Positions 27,781 to 36,166 of a stretch of 64,000 bases of DNA are shown one piece after another. A program made the position numbers and the translations under genes. Every line of letters starts with the position of its first letter. Positions within the stretch are counted from its first letter, which is position 1. Location: the NCBI GenBank assembly GCA_964555055.1, contig CAZKQW010000003.1:1-64000 (forward strand), given 5' to 3'. This stretch comes from GCA-016699445 sp964555055. GTDB taxonomy: Bacteria; UBA10199; JACPAL01; GCA-016699445. The notes under the pieces were generated by a model that made no database searches, was not told the origin of the DNA, and worked only from the letters and a program-made list of their open reading frames with translations.

Positions 27781-28578
27781 TCAAACGCGGCGCGCGTAGG
27801 AAGGCGGCGGAGGGGGGGGTTCTTCGGCCAAGAGATTCTTGGAACGTTCGGGCATGCGAACTTCGGGCTGCTGGGTCGTCACGAGAATCATCGAAACGGC
27901 TTCCCGGATTTCCTGGCGGTTCATGGATAGAGAGGACACCGCATTTTGGGAGCCGTCCGTGCATTGCGGATTGGCGCCTTCGATTCCCGCATTTTTCAGG
28001 GAAGCTTCGGCGGAGGCATCGGTAGAAGATGTAGCTTCCGCGATCTCCAATTTTCCGCCCTGGAATTTCTCCGCGTGCGCCACGACCGACTTCACGTAAT
28101 TCTTCGTCTCGGCGAAGGGAGGCACGCCGTTGTACTTTTCCACGTTTCCCGGACCCGCGTTGTAGGCGGCCAACGCGTGTTGGACGTTCCCGTCGAAACG
28201 GTCGAGCATTTGCCTCAAATATTTGCAGCCGCCTTCGATGTTCTGTTCGATGCTAAAGGAATCCTTCACGCCCAACCCTTTCGCCGTCTCGGGCATCAAC
28301 TGCATGAGGCCTTGGGCGCCGCAATGCGACTCGGCTTGCGGCTTGAAACCGCTTTCTTGCTTGATCACGCCCAAGACCAACGCGGGCGGGAGATTGTACT
28401 TTTCGGAGGCGTTTTGAACGGCATTCGTGATGCGGACTTCCTTCGTAACGCTGGCTTTCGAGGCGGAGGCTCCGGGCAAGGATTGCATGAGGTCGGAAAA
28501 GCGGCTTTTCTGGACCGAAAAGCCCCCTATTTTTTGCTGGGACGCCGCTTGCCGTGAATTTTGAATTTCTAAACTCAT
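27781..28578 (-). CDS. lytic transglycosylase (SLT domain), no signal peptide
   Basis: This 265-residue protein has a soluble lytic transglycosylase core at residues about 48-165: ALVLGVIKQESGFKP with catalytic Glu75, GAQGLMQLMPETAKGLG, and AAYNAGPGNVEKYNG. Such enzymes cleave the glycan strands of peptidoglycan. There is no Sec signal; the N-terminus is a polar 45-residue stretch (SRFSDLMQSLPG), as in transglycosylases exported by flagellar or type III systems. The C-terminal 90 residues are low-complexity and end in six Pro. The gene stands between aguB and ptsP. Confidence 0.85.
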   Translation of the reverse strand: MSLEIQNSRQAASQQKIGGFSVQKSRFSDLMQSLPGASASKASVTKEVRITNAVQNASEKYNLPPALVLGVIKQESGFKPQAESHCGAQGLMQLMPETAKGLGVKDSFSIEQNIEGGCKYLRQMLDRFDGNVQHALAAYNAGPGNVEKYNGVPPFAETKNYVKSVVAHAEKFQGGKLEIAEATSSTDASAEASLKNAGIEGANPQCTDGSQNAVSSLSMNRQEIREAVSMILVTTQQPEVRMPERSKNLLAEEPPPPPPSYARRV

Positions 28579-28696
28579 AAGCCTTCTGCTTAGAATGCAG
28601 TTTTAATGCCGTTATTTGCCCTAGTGATTTCAATGACTTAGATGATGGACCGGAATGTTTCTGGGGACTGAAACCCACATGTATGGAGAGTCTAAA

Positions 28697-31003
28697 TCAC
28701 AGATTTTGCTGTGTTTTTTGGTGATAAAGATCAATAATCCTGCGAATCTGTTCGACATAAGGGTTTCGCAGGACTTCTTCCGCAAGCTTACGGGCAGCTT
28801 CATAAGTCGTATTCAAGATAACCTCTTTTACTTGTGGAATACTGGAAGGAATCATCGAGAGGCGGGTGATGCCGAAACCAATCAGTAAGGGCGCTAAGAA
28901 CGGATCTCCCGCCAACTCTCCACAAATGGAGACGGGTTTGCCCGCCTGCTCCCCAACCATGGCCACATGTTGGATTGAAGCTAATACTGCCGGGTGCAGA
29001 GGTTCGTAAAATTTCGCGACTTTTTCGTTATTACGGTCCACGGCCAGGGTGTATTGAATCAAGTCATTAGTCCCGATGCTGAAAAAATCACACTCATGAA
29101 TCAAAAGATGGGCGAGCTGCACCGCCGAGGGCACTTCGATCATAATCCCTAAGGGAATATAGGGATCGAAGAGGACGTCCTTCGACTCCAACTCTTCCTT
29201 AGTCTCCTCATAAATTGCTTTGACCGCCGCCATTTCTTCAATACCCGAAATCATCGGCACCATGATCTTCACGAGTCCGGGCTGGAATTTCCCCGAAGCC
29301 CTCAGAAGAGCCTTCAATTGATCGCGTAAAAGTTCCGGTCGAGAAAGTGTCAGGCGGATCGACCGGTAACCAAGGAAGGGATTGACCTCTTGGTCAAGAC
29401 CCAAGGCCTCGACGGGCTTGTCTCCACCCGCATCCAGAAGTCGAAAAGTGACCGGAATCTCCCCTGCTTCCTTTAAAACACGGACATAAATCTCCTCCTG
29501 CTCGTCGATCGTCGGTAGTTTCTTCCGCGTCATAAAGGGGAATTCTGTCCGGTAGAGACCGATGCCCTCGGGGCCGAAATCCCGAATATTCTTCAGACCA
29601 CTAAAGAGCCCGACGTTTGCTTCTAAGGTGACGCGACGACCGTCTTGAGTCATGGCGGCTTGCTGACTCAAATCCTTCAAATGGATGATCTTATCGGCAT
29701 GTTGACTTTCGATTCGTTCGTACTCCTGCAAGATCGGCTTATCGGGATTCACGTAGATGTGACCCACATTGCCGTCCACGACGACCAAGTCACCTGCCTT
29801 GATCTTCTGGAAGACGTCTTCGACGCCCATGACCGCGGGGATCCCCATCGAACGGGCCAAGATCGCCGCGTGCGACGTACTACCTCCGCGGAGTGTGATG
29901 ATGCCGGTGATTCTCTCGGGATCGAGCTTCACCGTGTCGGAAGGCATGAGGTTATCCGCGATCAAAACCCCTTCCCACTGCGCGTGGGGATTCTTCCGAT
30001 TCTTCCGGCTAGAGGTTGTGTGCGATAAATTCTCCAGAATCCTCTGTAAGATGTCCTCTAAATCCGTCGCTCGCTCGCGCAAATAAGCATCGGGAATTTT
30101 TTGGAACTCTCCTAAATATTCGTTCACCACCAAGTGGATGGCGGCGGCGGCCGTGTTTCCGGATTGGACCACCGACTTAATCTTCTTTAAAAAACTCTTA
30201 TCCGATAAAATCATGCGGTGGCTCGAGAAAATATCCGATTCGCTCTTCGAAAACTTCTTCTCCAAGCGTTTTTCCAGCTTTTCCAGATCGTCTTGGGTCT
30301 TGTGGAGAGCATCCTCTAGCTTTTTCCATTCAGCCTTGGCGTCAAAATCGCCGATAGCCTTCATTTGATCGGGGGAAACGATGACCGCATCGGTCCCCAG
30401 GGCGTGGTGGAGGAAGAAGGCAGGACCGATTCCGAAACCGGGAGCCACGGGCACTCCCGTAAAATGGCGCGTCCTTCTCTCCTTTTCCGAAGAATCGTGT
30501 CGGGCCGACTCCAAAACCACGAGATTATGGATGACACTCGCCAATTGGAAGGCGATCAACTTCAGGACCTCGATCTCATGAGGATCGAACTGGCGCGATT
30601 CGATCGTCTGGATCGTCAGGACGCCCACGACTTGCCCGCGTTCCATCAAAGGGAGGGCCGCGAAGGAGTTGTATTTCTCCTCGCCGGTTTCGGGAAAATA
30701 TTTGAAGCGAGGGTGCTTGCTGGCTTCGTTCACGATGACCGGTTGAAGCTTCTCAACCGCCAAACCCGTCAACCCCTCGTGCACACCCATCCTCACTTTG
30801 CCGATAGAGGCAGTTTTAAGACCTTCCGTGGCCACCAGAATCAACGTCTTCCCTTCCAAGATGTAGAGCGAACACACGTCGACCTTCATTTGCTCCTTCA
30901 CCATTAGGGCAATATGGGCGAGAGGATTCTCGGAGGGCTGGGACTTCTCGAGAATTTGCGCGATGCGCGACAACGTTTTTAAGGAATCTCGGCGTTCCGT
31001 CAT
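28697..31003 (-). CDS. ptsP: GAF-domain phosphoenolpyruvate-protein phosphotransferase (nitrogen PTS enzyme I)
   Basis: This 768-residue protein combines an N-terminal GAF domain (residues about 15-165, GLTGLAVEKLQPVIVNEA) with enzyme I. The phosphorylated His lies in GGSTSHAAILARSMGIPAVM near residue 378; the PEP-binding barrel has LDAGGDKPVEAL, GYRSIRLTLSRPE and SIGTNDLIQYTLAVDR. PtsP starts the nitrogen-related phosphorelay to NPr and EIIA-Ntr and senses glutamine through GAF in other bacteria. No npr or ptsN gene is adjacent. It is divergent from the RiPP operon across 134 bases. Confidence 0.96.
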   Translation of the reverse strand: MTERRDSLKTLSRIAQILEKSQPSENPLAHIALMVKEQMKVDVCSLYILEGKTLILVATEGLKTASIGKVRMGVHEGLTGLAVEKLQPVIVNEASKHPRFKYFPETGEEKYNSFAALPLMERGQVVGVLTIQTIESRQFDPHEIEVLKLIAFQLASVIHNLVVLESARHDSSEKERRTRHFTGVPVAPGFGIGPAFFLHHALGTDAVIVSPDQMKAIGDFDAKAEWKKLEDALHKTQDDLEKLEKRLEKKFSKSESDIFSSHRMILSDKSFLKKIKSVVQSGNTAAAAIHLVVNEYLGEFQKIPDAYLRERATDLEDILQRILENLSHTTSSRKNRKNPHAQWEGVLIADNLMPSDTVKLDPERITGIITLRGGSTSHAAILARSMGIPAVMGVEDVFQKIKAGDLVVVDGNVGHIYVNPDKPILQEYERIESQHADKIIHLKDLSQQAAMTQDGRRVTLEANVGLFSGLKNIRDFGPEGIGLYRTEFPFMTRKKLPTIDEQEEIYVRVLKEAGEIPVTFRLLDAGGDKPVEALGLDQEVNPFLGYRSIRLTLSRPELLRDQLKALLRASGKFQPGLVKIMVPMISGIEEMAAVKAIYEETKEELESKDVLFDPYIPLGIMIEVPSAVQLAHLLIHECDFFSIGTNDLIQYTLAVDRNNEKVAKFYEPLHPAVLASIQHVAMVGEQAGKPVSICGELAGDPFLAPLLIGFGITRLSMIPSSIPQVKEVILNTTYEAARKLAEEVLRNPYVEQIRRIIDLYHQKTQQNL

Positions 31004-31097
31004 AAGGACAGGCGTCTATAGCATAAAAAATCCTTTCTTCCGAATATAAATTCTGATATTTCCGCACTTCACTTAAATTCATCAACGCGGCGCGGGT

Positions 31098-31118
31098 ATT
31101 GTCCTGCGGCCGCACAAT
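31098..31118. promoter_or_regulatory. near-palindrome upstream of the RiPP precursor
   Basis: A ten-base palindrome, TGCGGCCGCA, is flanked by ATTGT and CAAT, 19 bases before the precursor start codon. It lies at the position of a promoter or operator between ptsP and the precursor gene. It does not match a copper- or zinc-responsive operator that I know. AAGGAG follows at 31127-31132 as ribosome site for the precursor. Confidence 0.3.
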
Positions 31119-31137
31119 TAGGAGAATAAGGAGACTT

Positions 31138-31581
31138 ATGAAAAAGACGGGAAAAGAAATCGCCATCGGCGCGGCCGTCGCGAGCTTATTGATGGGGGGA
31201 ACGGCTTTAGCCTCAGATCTTTTCAAGGCGAAAGAGTTGAAGTCGGGCTACCAACTCGCCTCCCATCACGAAGAGCACGGTGAGAAGAAATGCAAGTCGA
31301 AGGATTGTAAGCACGATAAGAAGGCCGACAACGGCGATAAGAAGTGCAAATCCAAGGAATGCAAATCGAAAGAGTGTAAAGGCAAGGACGGGGACAAGAA
31401 ATGCAAGTCCAAAGAATGCAAATCGAAGGACTGCAAAGGCAATGAAGGCGATAAGAAGTGTAACGCCAAAGAGTGCAAGTCTAAGGACTGCAAACACGAT
31501 GAAAAGGCCGACGGGGAAAAGAAGTGCAGTGCCGATAAGAAGTGCGGCGAAGGCTCCTGTGGCAGCAAAGAAAAGCATTAA
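31138..31581 (+). CDS. secreted Cys/Lys-repeat peptide, candidate bufferin/oxazolin-type RiPP precursor
   Basis: The 147-residue product has a Sec signal (MKKTGKEIAIGAAVASLLMG) with probable cut at ALA|S, then SDLFKAKELKSGYQLASHH, which resembles the leader of HvfA-type precursors. Residues 50-147 are five degenerate repeats starting KKC, with 14 cysteines (52, 57, 70, 75, 80, 89, 94, 99, 108, 113, 118, 130, 136, 141), mostly spaced five apart in CKSKE or CKSKD units; the last unit ends CGEGSCG, near the EGKCG motif of known members. ATG at 31138 has AAGGAG upstream. The MNIO gene overlaps its end by 23 bases. Expected role: the enzyme pair downstream modifies the cysteines and the mature peptide binds copper or another metal in the periplasm. 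This is inferred from family and context. Confidence 0.8.
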   Translation: MKKTGKEIAIGAAVASLLMGGTALASDLFKAKELKSGYQLASHHEEHGEKKCKSKDCKHDKKADNGDKKCKSKECKSKECKGKDGDKKCKSKECKSKDCKGNEGDKKCNAKECKSKDCKHDEKADGEKKCSADKKCGEGSCGSKEKH

Positions 31582-32455
31582 TTTAGGCGTCGGTTTAGGC
31601 CTCAGGAGAGAGCATTTCGGCTCTCTCCTGAGCCTTTATCGAAATCAGCTTCCACCTGAAATCTCCTGGTTTGAGGTGGCTCCCGAAAATTACATGGACA
31701 TCGGGGGTAAGGTTTACCGGGACTTTTGCGAACTCTCCGAAAGAATCCCCATCGTCGCCCACAGTGTCTCAATGTCGTTGGGCAGCTTAGATCCTCTCAA
31801 TCGTCCGTTTTTCAATTCTCTTAAGAAATTCATCCGGCGCCACAAGATCCCTCTGGCAAGCGACCACATCTCGTTTTCTTCCTTTAACGGCGTTCAGTTC
31901 GACGACCTTTTACCGCTGCCCGCGACCGAAGAGTCCGTCCGTCATATTTCTAAGCGGATCCGCCAAGTAGCGGATATTCTTGAAGTGCCCTTTGCCGTCG
32001 AAAACCCGTCTTACTACGCTCCTGCCGGAGCCCCGGACCCGGCTTATCTGAGGGAAGAGGATTTTATCTCCGCGGTCATCAAAGAGTCCGGTGCGCTTCT
32101 TCTGTTGGACGTGAACAACATCTATGTCAATTCGGTGAACCACCGCTTCGATGCTTATTCTTATCTAAAGAAACTACCGCTTGACCGCATTGCCTACGTT
32201 CACATGGCAGGTCATTATCGCAAAAAGGAAGACTTCATCCTGGATACTCACGGATCGGAAATTATTCATCCCGTATGGAGGCTTTTGGACACTTTGGCTG
32301 GATCGACGGAATTACCCGGCGTTATGATCGAACGTGACGATGACATTCCGCCGATCGAAGAGCTTTCGAAGGAGTTGAGACAAGCACACACGATTCTCCA
32401 AAAGCATCGAAATGCCTTAAAGAAAACTTCGGAGATCCTCGATGTCGTTGCGTGA
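31559..32455 (+). CDS. DUF692/MNIO maturase (HvfB/BufB-like)
   Basis: This 298-residue TIM-barrel enzyme of the multinuclear non-heme iron oxidase family modifies cysteines of RiPP precursors to thiooxazole or oxazolone-thioamide groups. Motifs are GVGLGLRREHF, WFEVAPENYMDIGG, AHSVSMSLGSLDPLN, LASDHISF, VPFAVENPSYY, LLLDVNNIYVN, VHMAGHY, DTHGSEI and MIERDDDIPP; these supply the His, Asp and Glu iron ligands. GTG at 31559 is chosen because the conserved N-terminus begins soon after and GAAGG stands upstream; it overlaps the precursor by 23 bases. The partner gene downstream overlaps by 14 bases. A strong hairpin is encoded in codons about 14-26. Confidence 0.93.
   Translation: MAAKKSINLGVGLGLRREHFGSLLSLYRNQLPPEISWFEVAPENYMDIGGKVYRDFCELSERIPIVAHSVSMSLGSLDPLNRPFFNSLKKFIRRHKIPLASDHISFSSFNGVQFDDLLPLPATEESVRHISKRIRQVADILEVPFAVENPSYYAPAGAPDPAYLREEDFISAVIKESGALLLLDVNNIYVNSVNHRFDAYSYLKKLPLDRIAYVHMAGHYRKKEDFILDTHGSEIIHPVWRLLDTLAGSTELPGVMIERDDDIPPIEELSKELRQAHTILQKHRNALKKTSEILDVVA
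31598..31634 (+). terminator. hairpin just after the precursor stop, inside the maturase frame
   Basis: GGCCTCAGGAGAGAGC (31598-31613) pairs with GCTCTCTCCTGAGCC (31620-31634) through a six-base loop, with one bulged base; TTTATC follows. It lies 17 bases after the precursor stop. It may act as a partial terminator or an mRNA-protecting structure that keeps precursor levels above enzyme levels. It overlaps conserved codons of the maturase, so it cannot be a simple intergenic terminator. Confidence 0.55.
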
Positions 32456-33254
32456 AAGCCAGGCTTTCTTTTACGACCTATGCGCTAAACCAGAAACCAT
32501 CGTCGCGCTCAAGAAGGACACGAAGAAGGTCTTGGCGAAATATTTTTTGTCCCATCGCGACCGACAGCACCTCGCATCCTACCCCGCTGAACGCTTCCAA
32601 ACCTATCGGAACCATATCTCCTACGGCATCCTGGGCGGTATCTCCTCGTGTTTTCCCGTGCTGAAATCCCTTGTGGGACCCAAAGACTGGAACGATCTCC
32701 TGAACGAGTTTTACCTGAAGCGACTCACCCGATCTCCGATCGCGCGTCGGGTATTCGGGGAATTTTCACAATTCCTACGTTCCCATTACCGCGGCCCGCT
32801 TCTGAAAAAACTTCCTTACTTAAAGGAACTCGCCGAGTACGAGCACCTGGAATTGAAACTATTTTTCGAAAAGGAATCTCCCCGCGCACCCAAAAGGGAA
32901 GATCTTGCTCACGAACTTCCCTCAAATACAGACGTTCTGCTCTCGTTCATTCCCATATTGAATCCATATTTGGAGACGCGACTTTACCGCTGGCCCGTTC
33001 ACCACATCAGCCGAGATCATTGGAAGCCTTCGTTACTGAAAAGAGGTACCTATGGCCTTATCGTCTACCGTGACCCTGAAACCTTGAAGGTGCGGTTCGT
33101 AGAGGCCAATCCTCCCCTTTTGGATGTGATCGCCGCTCTCGCCAAAAAACCTCCCTTGAGAAAGCTAACAGACTTGTTTTCAACCGAGGTTTTCGCGGCC
33201 TTAGGGTTCCTTAAAGAAAAGAATATTTTAATCGGATATAAAGGGCGTTCTTAA
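32442..33254 (+). CDS. DUF2063 RiPP partner protein (HvfC/BufC-like)
   Basis: This 270-residue protein starts MSLRESQAFFYDLCA, with ATG inside the end of the MNIO gene. The N-terminal DUF2063 domain is clear: FQTYRNHISYGILGG, SSCFPVLKSLVGPKDW and FLRSHYRGPLLKKLPYLKELAEYE. In known systems this protein binds the precursor leader and forms a complex with the MNIO enzyme. The C-terminal half (RWPVHHISRDHW, YGLIVYRDPETLKVRFVE) is the winged-helix-like part used for leader recognition. Its linkage to precursor and enzyme is diagnostic for this RiPP class. Confidence 0.9.
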   Translation: MSLRESQAFFYDLCAKPETIVALKKDTKKVLAKYFLSHRDRQHLASYPAERFQTYRNHISYGILGGISSCFPVLKSLVGPKDWNDLLNEFYLKRLTRSPIARRVFGEFSQFLRSHYRGPLLKKLPYLKELAEYEHLELKLFFEKESPRAPKREDLAHELPSNTDVLLSFIPILNPYLETRLYRWPVHHISRDHWKPSLLKRGTYGLIVYRDPETLKVRFVEANPPLLDVIAALAKKPPLRKLTDLFSTEVFAALGFLKEKNILIGYKGRS

Positions 33255-33269
33255 AATCAGGAGGATCGC

Positions 33270-34022
33270 ATGAAGAAGACGGCCATGGTTTTCTTTGGGG
33301 CTTTTCTAGCCCTATCGTTGTTTTCTTTAAGAGGTTTGCGGGCTGAAATGGTGGCTTTCGAATTCAATCCGAGTGTGGCCATGAGTACGGTGAAGTTCGA
33401 GATTCCGGCCCCCTTGGAAACCACTCGGGGCCAGATCGATCGGGTCAAAGGCACCGTTCATGTGGATTTTGACCATCCGGAAAAAACGACCGGCACGATT
33501 CAAGCCGACCTCACGGCGGTGAAAGTCTCCACTTTTTCCGACGAAGATAAGAACAAGACCCAAGCCGGGCACATGATCAATTGGTTTGAAGCCGGAGATA
33601 ATGTGACGAAAGAGATAAGGGAGAAAAACCGGTGGGCGACTTTCGAGATTAAAAAGGTCCTCAAGGTCAATCCCCCTTCTTTCCAGAAATCCGTAGCGGT
33701 TCAAGACGAGATCGGAAAGGCCCATTCCATCCGCCTAACCGCAGAAGGGGATTTCACGGTTCACGGTATTACGAAATCAAAGGTCGTCGATTTGAGTTTA
33801 GTGATCTACGAAGTCACTCCCGGCGGCAACCGTTACCAAGAGGCTAAATATGTCATGCTGATCCGTACCCAAAAGCCCTTCGAAGTCTCTCTCAAGGAAC
33901 ACGACGTCAAACCTCGGGACACTGCAGGTAAGTTCTTATCATCGGCTTTAAGCGTCGTCGGCCTCAAACTCTCCGACACGGCCCTCGTATCGTTGGATCT
34001 TAGACCCTTTGTGAAGAGATAA
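33270..34022 (+). CDS. YceI-like periplasmic protein
   Basis: This 250-residue secreted protein has a signal peptide (MKKTAMVFFGAFLALSLFSL, cut near RAE). The rest is a YceI lipocalin-like barrel: MSTVKFEIPAPLETTRGQI, KGTVHVDFDHPEKTTGTIQA, ATFEIKKVLKV, AEGDFTVHGITKSKVVDLSL. YceI proteins bind isoprenoid-type lipids and are often induced by stress or high pH. It starts 15 bases after the DUF2063 gene with CAGGAGG upstream, so it belongs to the same operon; known Hvf and bufferin operons usually have a DoxX-like membrane protein at this place. It ends head-on against yidC with no spacer. Confidence 0.85.
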   Translation: MKKTAMVFFGAFLALSLFSLRGLRAEMVAFEFNPSVAMSTVKFEIPAPLETTRGQIDRVKGTVHVDFDHPEKTTGTIQADLTAVKVSTFSDEDKNKTQAGHMINWFEAGDNVTKEIREKNRWATFEIKKVLKVNPPSFQKSVAVQDEIGKAHSIRLTAEGDFTVHGITKSKVVDLSLVIYEVTPGGNRYQEAKYVMLIRTQKPFEVSLKEHDVKPRDTAGKFLSSALSVVGLKLSDTALVSLDLRPFVKR

Positions 34023-35693
34023 TCAGACGGCCGGCTTGAATTTTCCACGAAAGACGTCGCGCCATCGTATGTCCTTCTGATGCATCCATTGTTGCAGGAC
34101 GCTCATGCCGGTGTTGATGAAGATGTAGAGAACCAACCCTACCGGTAAGAAAAGCATGAAAGCGGTGAACATGATGGGCATAATCATCATCATTTGTTTT
34201 TGCGTGGGATCGACGGAGGGACTGGGCGTGAATTTCTGCTGGAGCAGCATCGCAACCCCCAGTAAAATAGGTAAGATGAAATACGGATCCGGAGCCGACA
34301 AATCCTTATAAAATCCGAAAAACGGCGCGTGGTAAAGCTCGATTGCGTTATATATCACCTTATAAAGAGCGATGTAGATCGGCATCTGCATCAACATCGG
34401 TAGGCACCCTCCCATGGGGTTCACTTGGTTCTTCTTGAATAAAGCCATAGTTTCCATATTCAGACGCTGCTTATCGTCCTTATACTTTTCCTTCAGGGCT
34501 TGGAGCTGCGGCTGGAGGTTCTGCATCGCCTTCATCTGCTTCATTGATTTGATAGTGAGAGGGTTGGTGATGATTTTGATGAAAATCGTCAACACAATGA
34601 CGGCTAAGCCCCAGTTTTTAACCCACCCGTGGAAGAACTGGAGGAGTTTCAAGATGGGTACGGCGATGACGCCGAACCAACCATAATCCACCGCTTCCTC
34701 CAGCCCCGCGCCTACGGCCTCGAGTTCCGTCCTTTGCTTGGGCCCTAAATAAATGGTGTACTGCATCTCTTGCCTTCCTTGAGGCACGACCACCGACTCG
34801 GAAGGAAATAATGAGACCTTTAAGGAGTCATTGAGGGACTCGAGTTTTAGAGTTTGGTCATGGGACATTTGCCTAGAGATTAAGGCCGTTAAAAAGTACC
34901 GATCTTCGATACCCGCCCAAGGAATAAGACCTCTGACCTCCCGCGTTTCTCCAGACTTTAATCCATGTAAGACTTTCGTATCCGCTTTGTAGAGCAAGCT
35001 TTTTTGGTCTTCGGGTTGTTGGTTCAAAAAACCCAATAATCCTGATTTCGGATGCTTCGGGTATTGCTGGGCTTGCCACCCAAGCCCTAAGCGTCCTTTG
35101 AATTCTTGACCGCCTTTGTTCTCCAGAATGATTTTCAAATGGAAAAGATATTGGTTGGGATTCCATTGATAAATCTTCGTGACCTTTAAATTATCCTGCT
35201 GAGCTTCGAACGCGATCATGGTGTCGTCTTGTGAGACGATTCGATAGCGGTCTTCGCGGGGCAACGCTTGATTGCATAGATCGCATAAAAGGGTCAGTGC
35301 CCGATCTCTCTCAAAGGGCACTAAATTCACGGGGACAGGACCTTGCACTTTATCACTATTTTTATTTTGGCGCCCCGTGAAGTTCTTCAATTCCAAGCTT
35401 GAGAGAGTTCCGCCCTGTGTCGTCCAAGTCATATTCATGACGGCGTTTTCCTTCCTCACGACCTCCGGAGTTGCCAAGGGCGCCGTATCCAGTATGGGTT
35501 GAAGAACCGCTGGAGCGCTTGTCGCGGCTGGCACCGCGGGCGCTGGCATCTCAGCTGTAGTCGCCGCGGCGTCTTGGGTAGTCGCTGGAGCTTCCGTCTT
35601 CGCGGGATTCCCGAAGAAGTAAAACCAAGCCATCAGGACAATGAAGGATAATAGAGCCGCTAAGAGAGATCGCTTTTCTTGGTTCATTCGCAT
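34023..35693 (-). CDS. yidC: membrane protein insertase YidC
   Basis: This 556-residue inner-membrane insertase has a first TM at residues about 10-27, a large periplasmic beta domain to about 330, and the conserved five-TM core (YGWFGVIAVPILKLLQF, NWGLAVIVLTIFIKIITNPL, NPMGGCLPMLMQMPIYIALY, MIMPIMFTAFMLFLPVGLVLY). Between residues 30 and 75 is an Ala/Pro/Thr-rich linker. It inserts and folds membrane proteins such as the ATP synthase c subunit. It belongs to the rpmH-rnpA-yidD-yidC unit next to the origin. Confidence 0.97.
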   Translation of the reverse strand: MRMNQEKRSLLAALLSFIVLMAWFYFFGNPAKTEAPATTQDAAATTAEMPAPAVPAATSAPAVLQPILDTAPLATPEVVRKENAVMNMTWTTQGGTLSSLELKNFTGRQNKNSDKVQGPVPVNLVPFERDRALTLLCDLCNQALPREDRYRIVSQDDTMIAFEAQQDNLKVTKIYQWNPNQYLFHLKIILENKGGQEFKGRLGLGWQAQQYPKHPKSGLLGFLNQQPEDQKSLLYKADTKVLHGLKSGETREVRGLIPWAGIEDRYFLTALISRQMSHDQTLKLESLNDSLKVSLFPSESVVVPQGRQEMQYTIYLGPKQRTELEAVGAGLEEAVDYGWFGVIAVPILKLLQFFHGWVKNWGLAVIVLTIFIKIITNPLTIKSMKQMKAMQNLQPQLQALKEKYKDDKQRLNMETMALFKKNQVNPMGGCLPMLMQMPIYIALYKVIYNAIELYHAPFFGFYKDLSAPDPYFILPILLGVAMLLQQKFTPSPSVDPTQKQMMMIMPIMFTAFMLFLPVGLVLYIFINTGMSVLQQWMHQKDIRWRDVFRGKFKPAV

Positions 35694-35717
35694 ACCACCT
35701 TATCTTTACCTAATCTT

Positions 35718-35921
35718 TTAAGAATACGGATGACAGGACAAAAGCCTCTTGGAGATTTTCTTGAGGCTCGTCGCCAGAGGAAGGTCTTCGTCCTTCAATA
35801 CATTTTCAGCGTACCTGGAACAGGAGACTTCATGAAGGCATTGGGCACCCCATAAACCCGTCAACAGCGGTGACAAAAAATACCTATAGAAGACGACGCA
35901 ACTCTTCAAAAAGGATCGCAT
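35718..35921 (-). CDS. yidD: membrane protein insertion efficiency factor YidD
   Basis: This 67-residue protein starts MRSFLKSCVVFYRYFLSPLL, the amphipathic N-terminus of YidD, followed by the Cys-rich core QCLHEVSCSRYAENVL and a final Cys (LLSCHPYS). It helps YidC and lies, as usual, between rnpA and yidC. The common CRFxPTCSxYA motif is altered to one with LHEVSCSRYA, so it is divergent. It overlaps the rnpA end by 38 bases. Confidence 0.88.
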   Translation of the reverse strand: MRSFLKSCVVFYRYFLSPLLTGLWGAQCLHEVSCSRYAENVLKDEDLPLATSLKKISKRLLSCHPYS

Positions 35922-36159
35922 TTTTGACTCCGCCAGTCTTTTTCCAGGCCTCCGAGTGGACGCGGCATACCACGACGTTCCATGGAATCAATTTTTTTGC
36001 GGGTCCGTTCAGAAAAAATTCTCTCAATACCCTCTTGATGCGATTGCGATCGACCGCTCGTGGAATTTTTCGGGTAATGATGATCCTCAGGCTAAAATCC
36101 GCCCCTTCTTTCTTCTTAAAGAGGAAAGAAAAGTGGGGAAGATTTTTTTTGACTGCCAC
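35884..36159 (-). CDS. rnpA: ribonuclease P protein component, short N-terminus
   Basis: RnpA binds RNase P RNA and helps mature tRNA 5' ends. This 91-residue form has the RNR signature DRNRIKRVLREFF and the preceding strand SLRIIITRKIPRAV. It lacks most of the N-terminal helix (about 20 residues) usually found before the first strand. The start is GTG at 36159, 8 bases after the rpmH stop; no start codon occurs upstream in this frame, although the frame stays open through most of rpmH. There is no ribosome site, so it depends on coupling to rpmH. Confidence 0.9.
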   Translation of the reverse strand: MAVKKNLPHFSFLFKKKEGADFSLRIIITRKIPRAVDRNRIKRVLREFFLNGPAKKLIPWNVVVCRVHSEAWKKTGGVKNAILFEELRRLL

Positions 36160-36166
36160 AGAGAAA

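Noticed and set aside
25138..27964. Long minus-strand frames overlapping aguA, aguB and the transglycosylase end
   Set aside because: They are out-of-frame readings of strongly supported genes.
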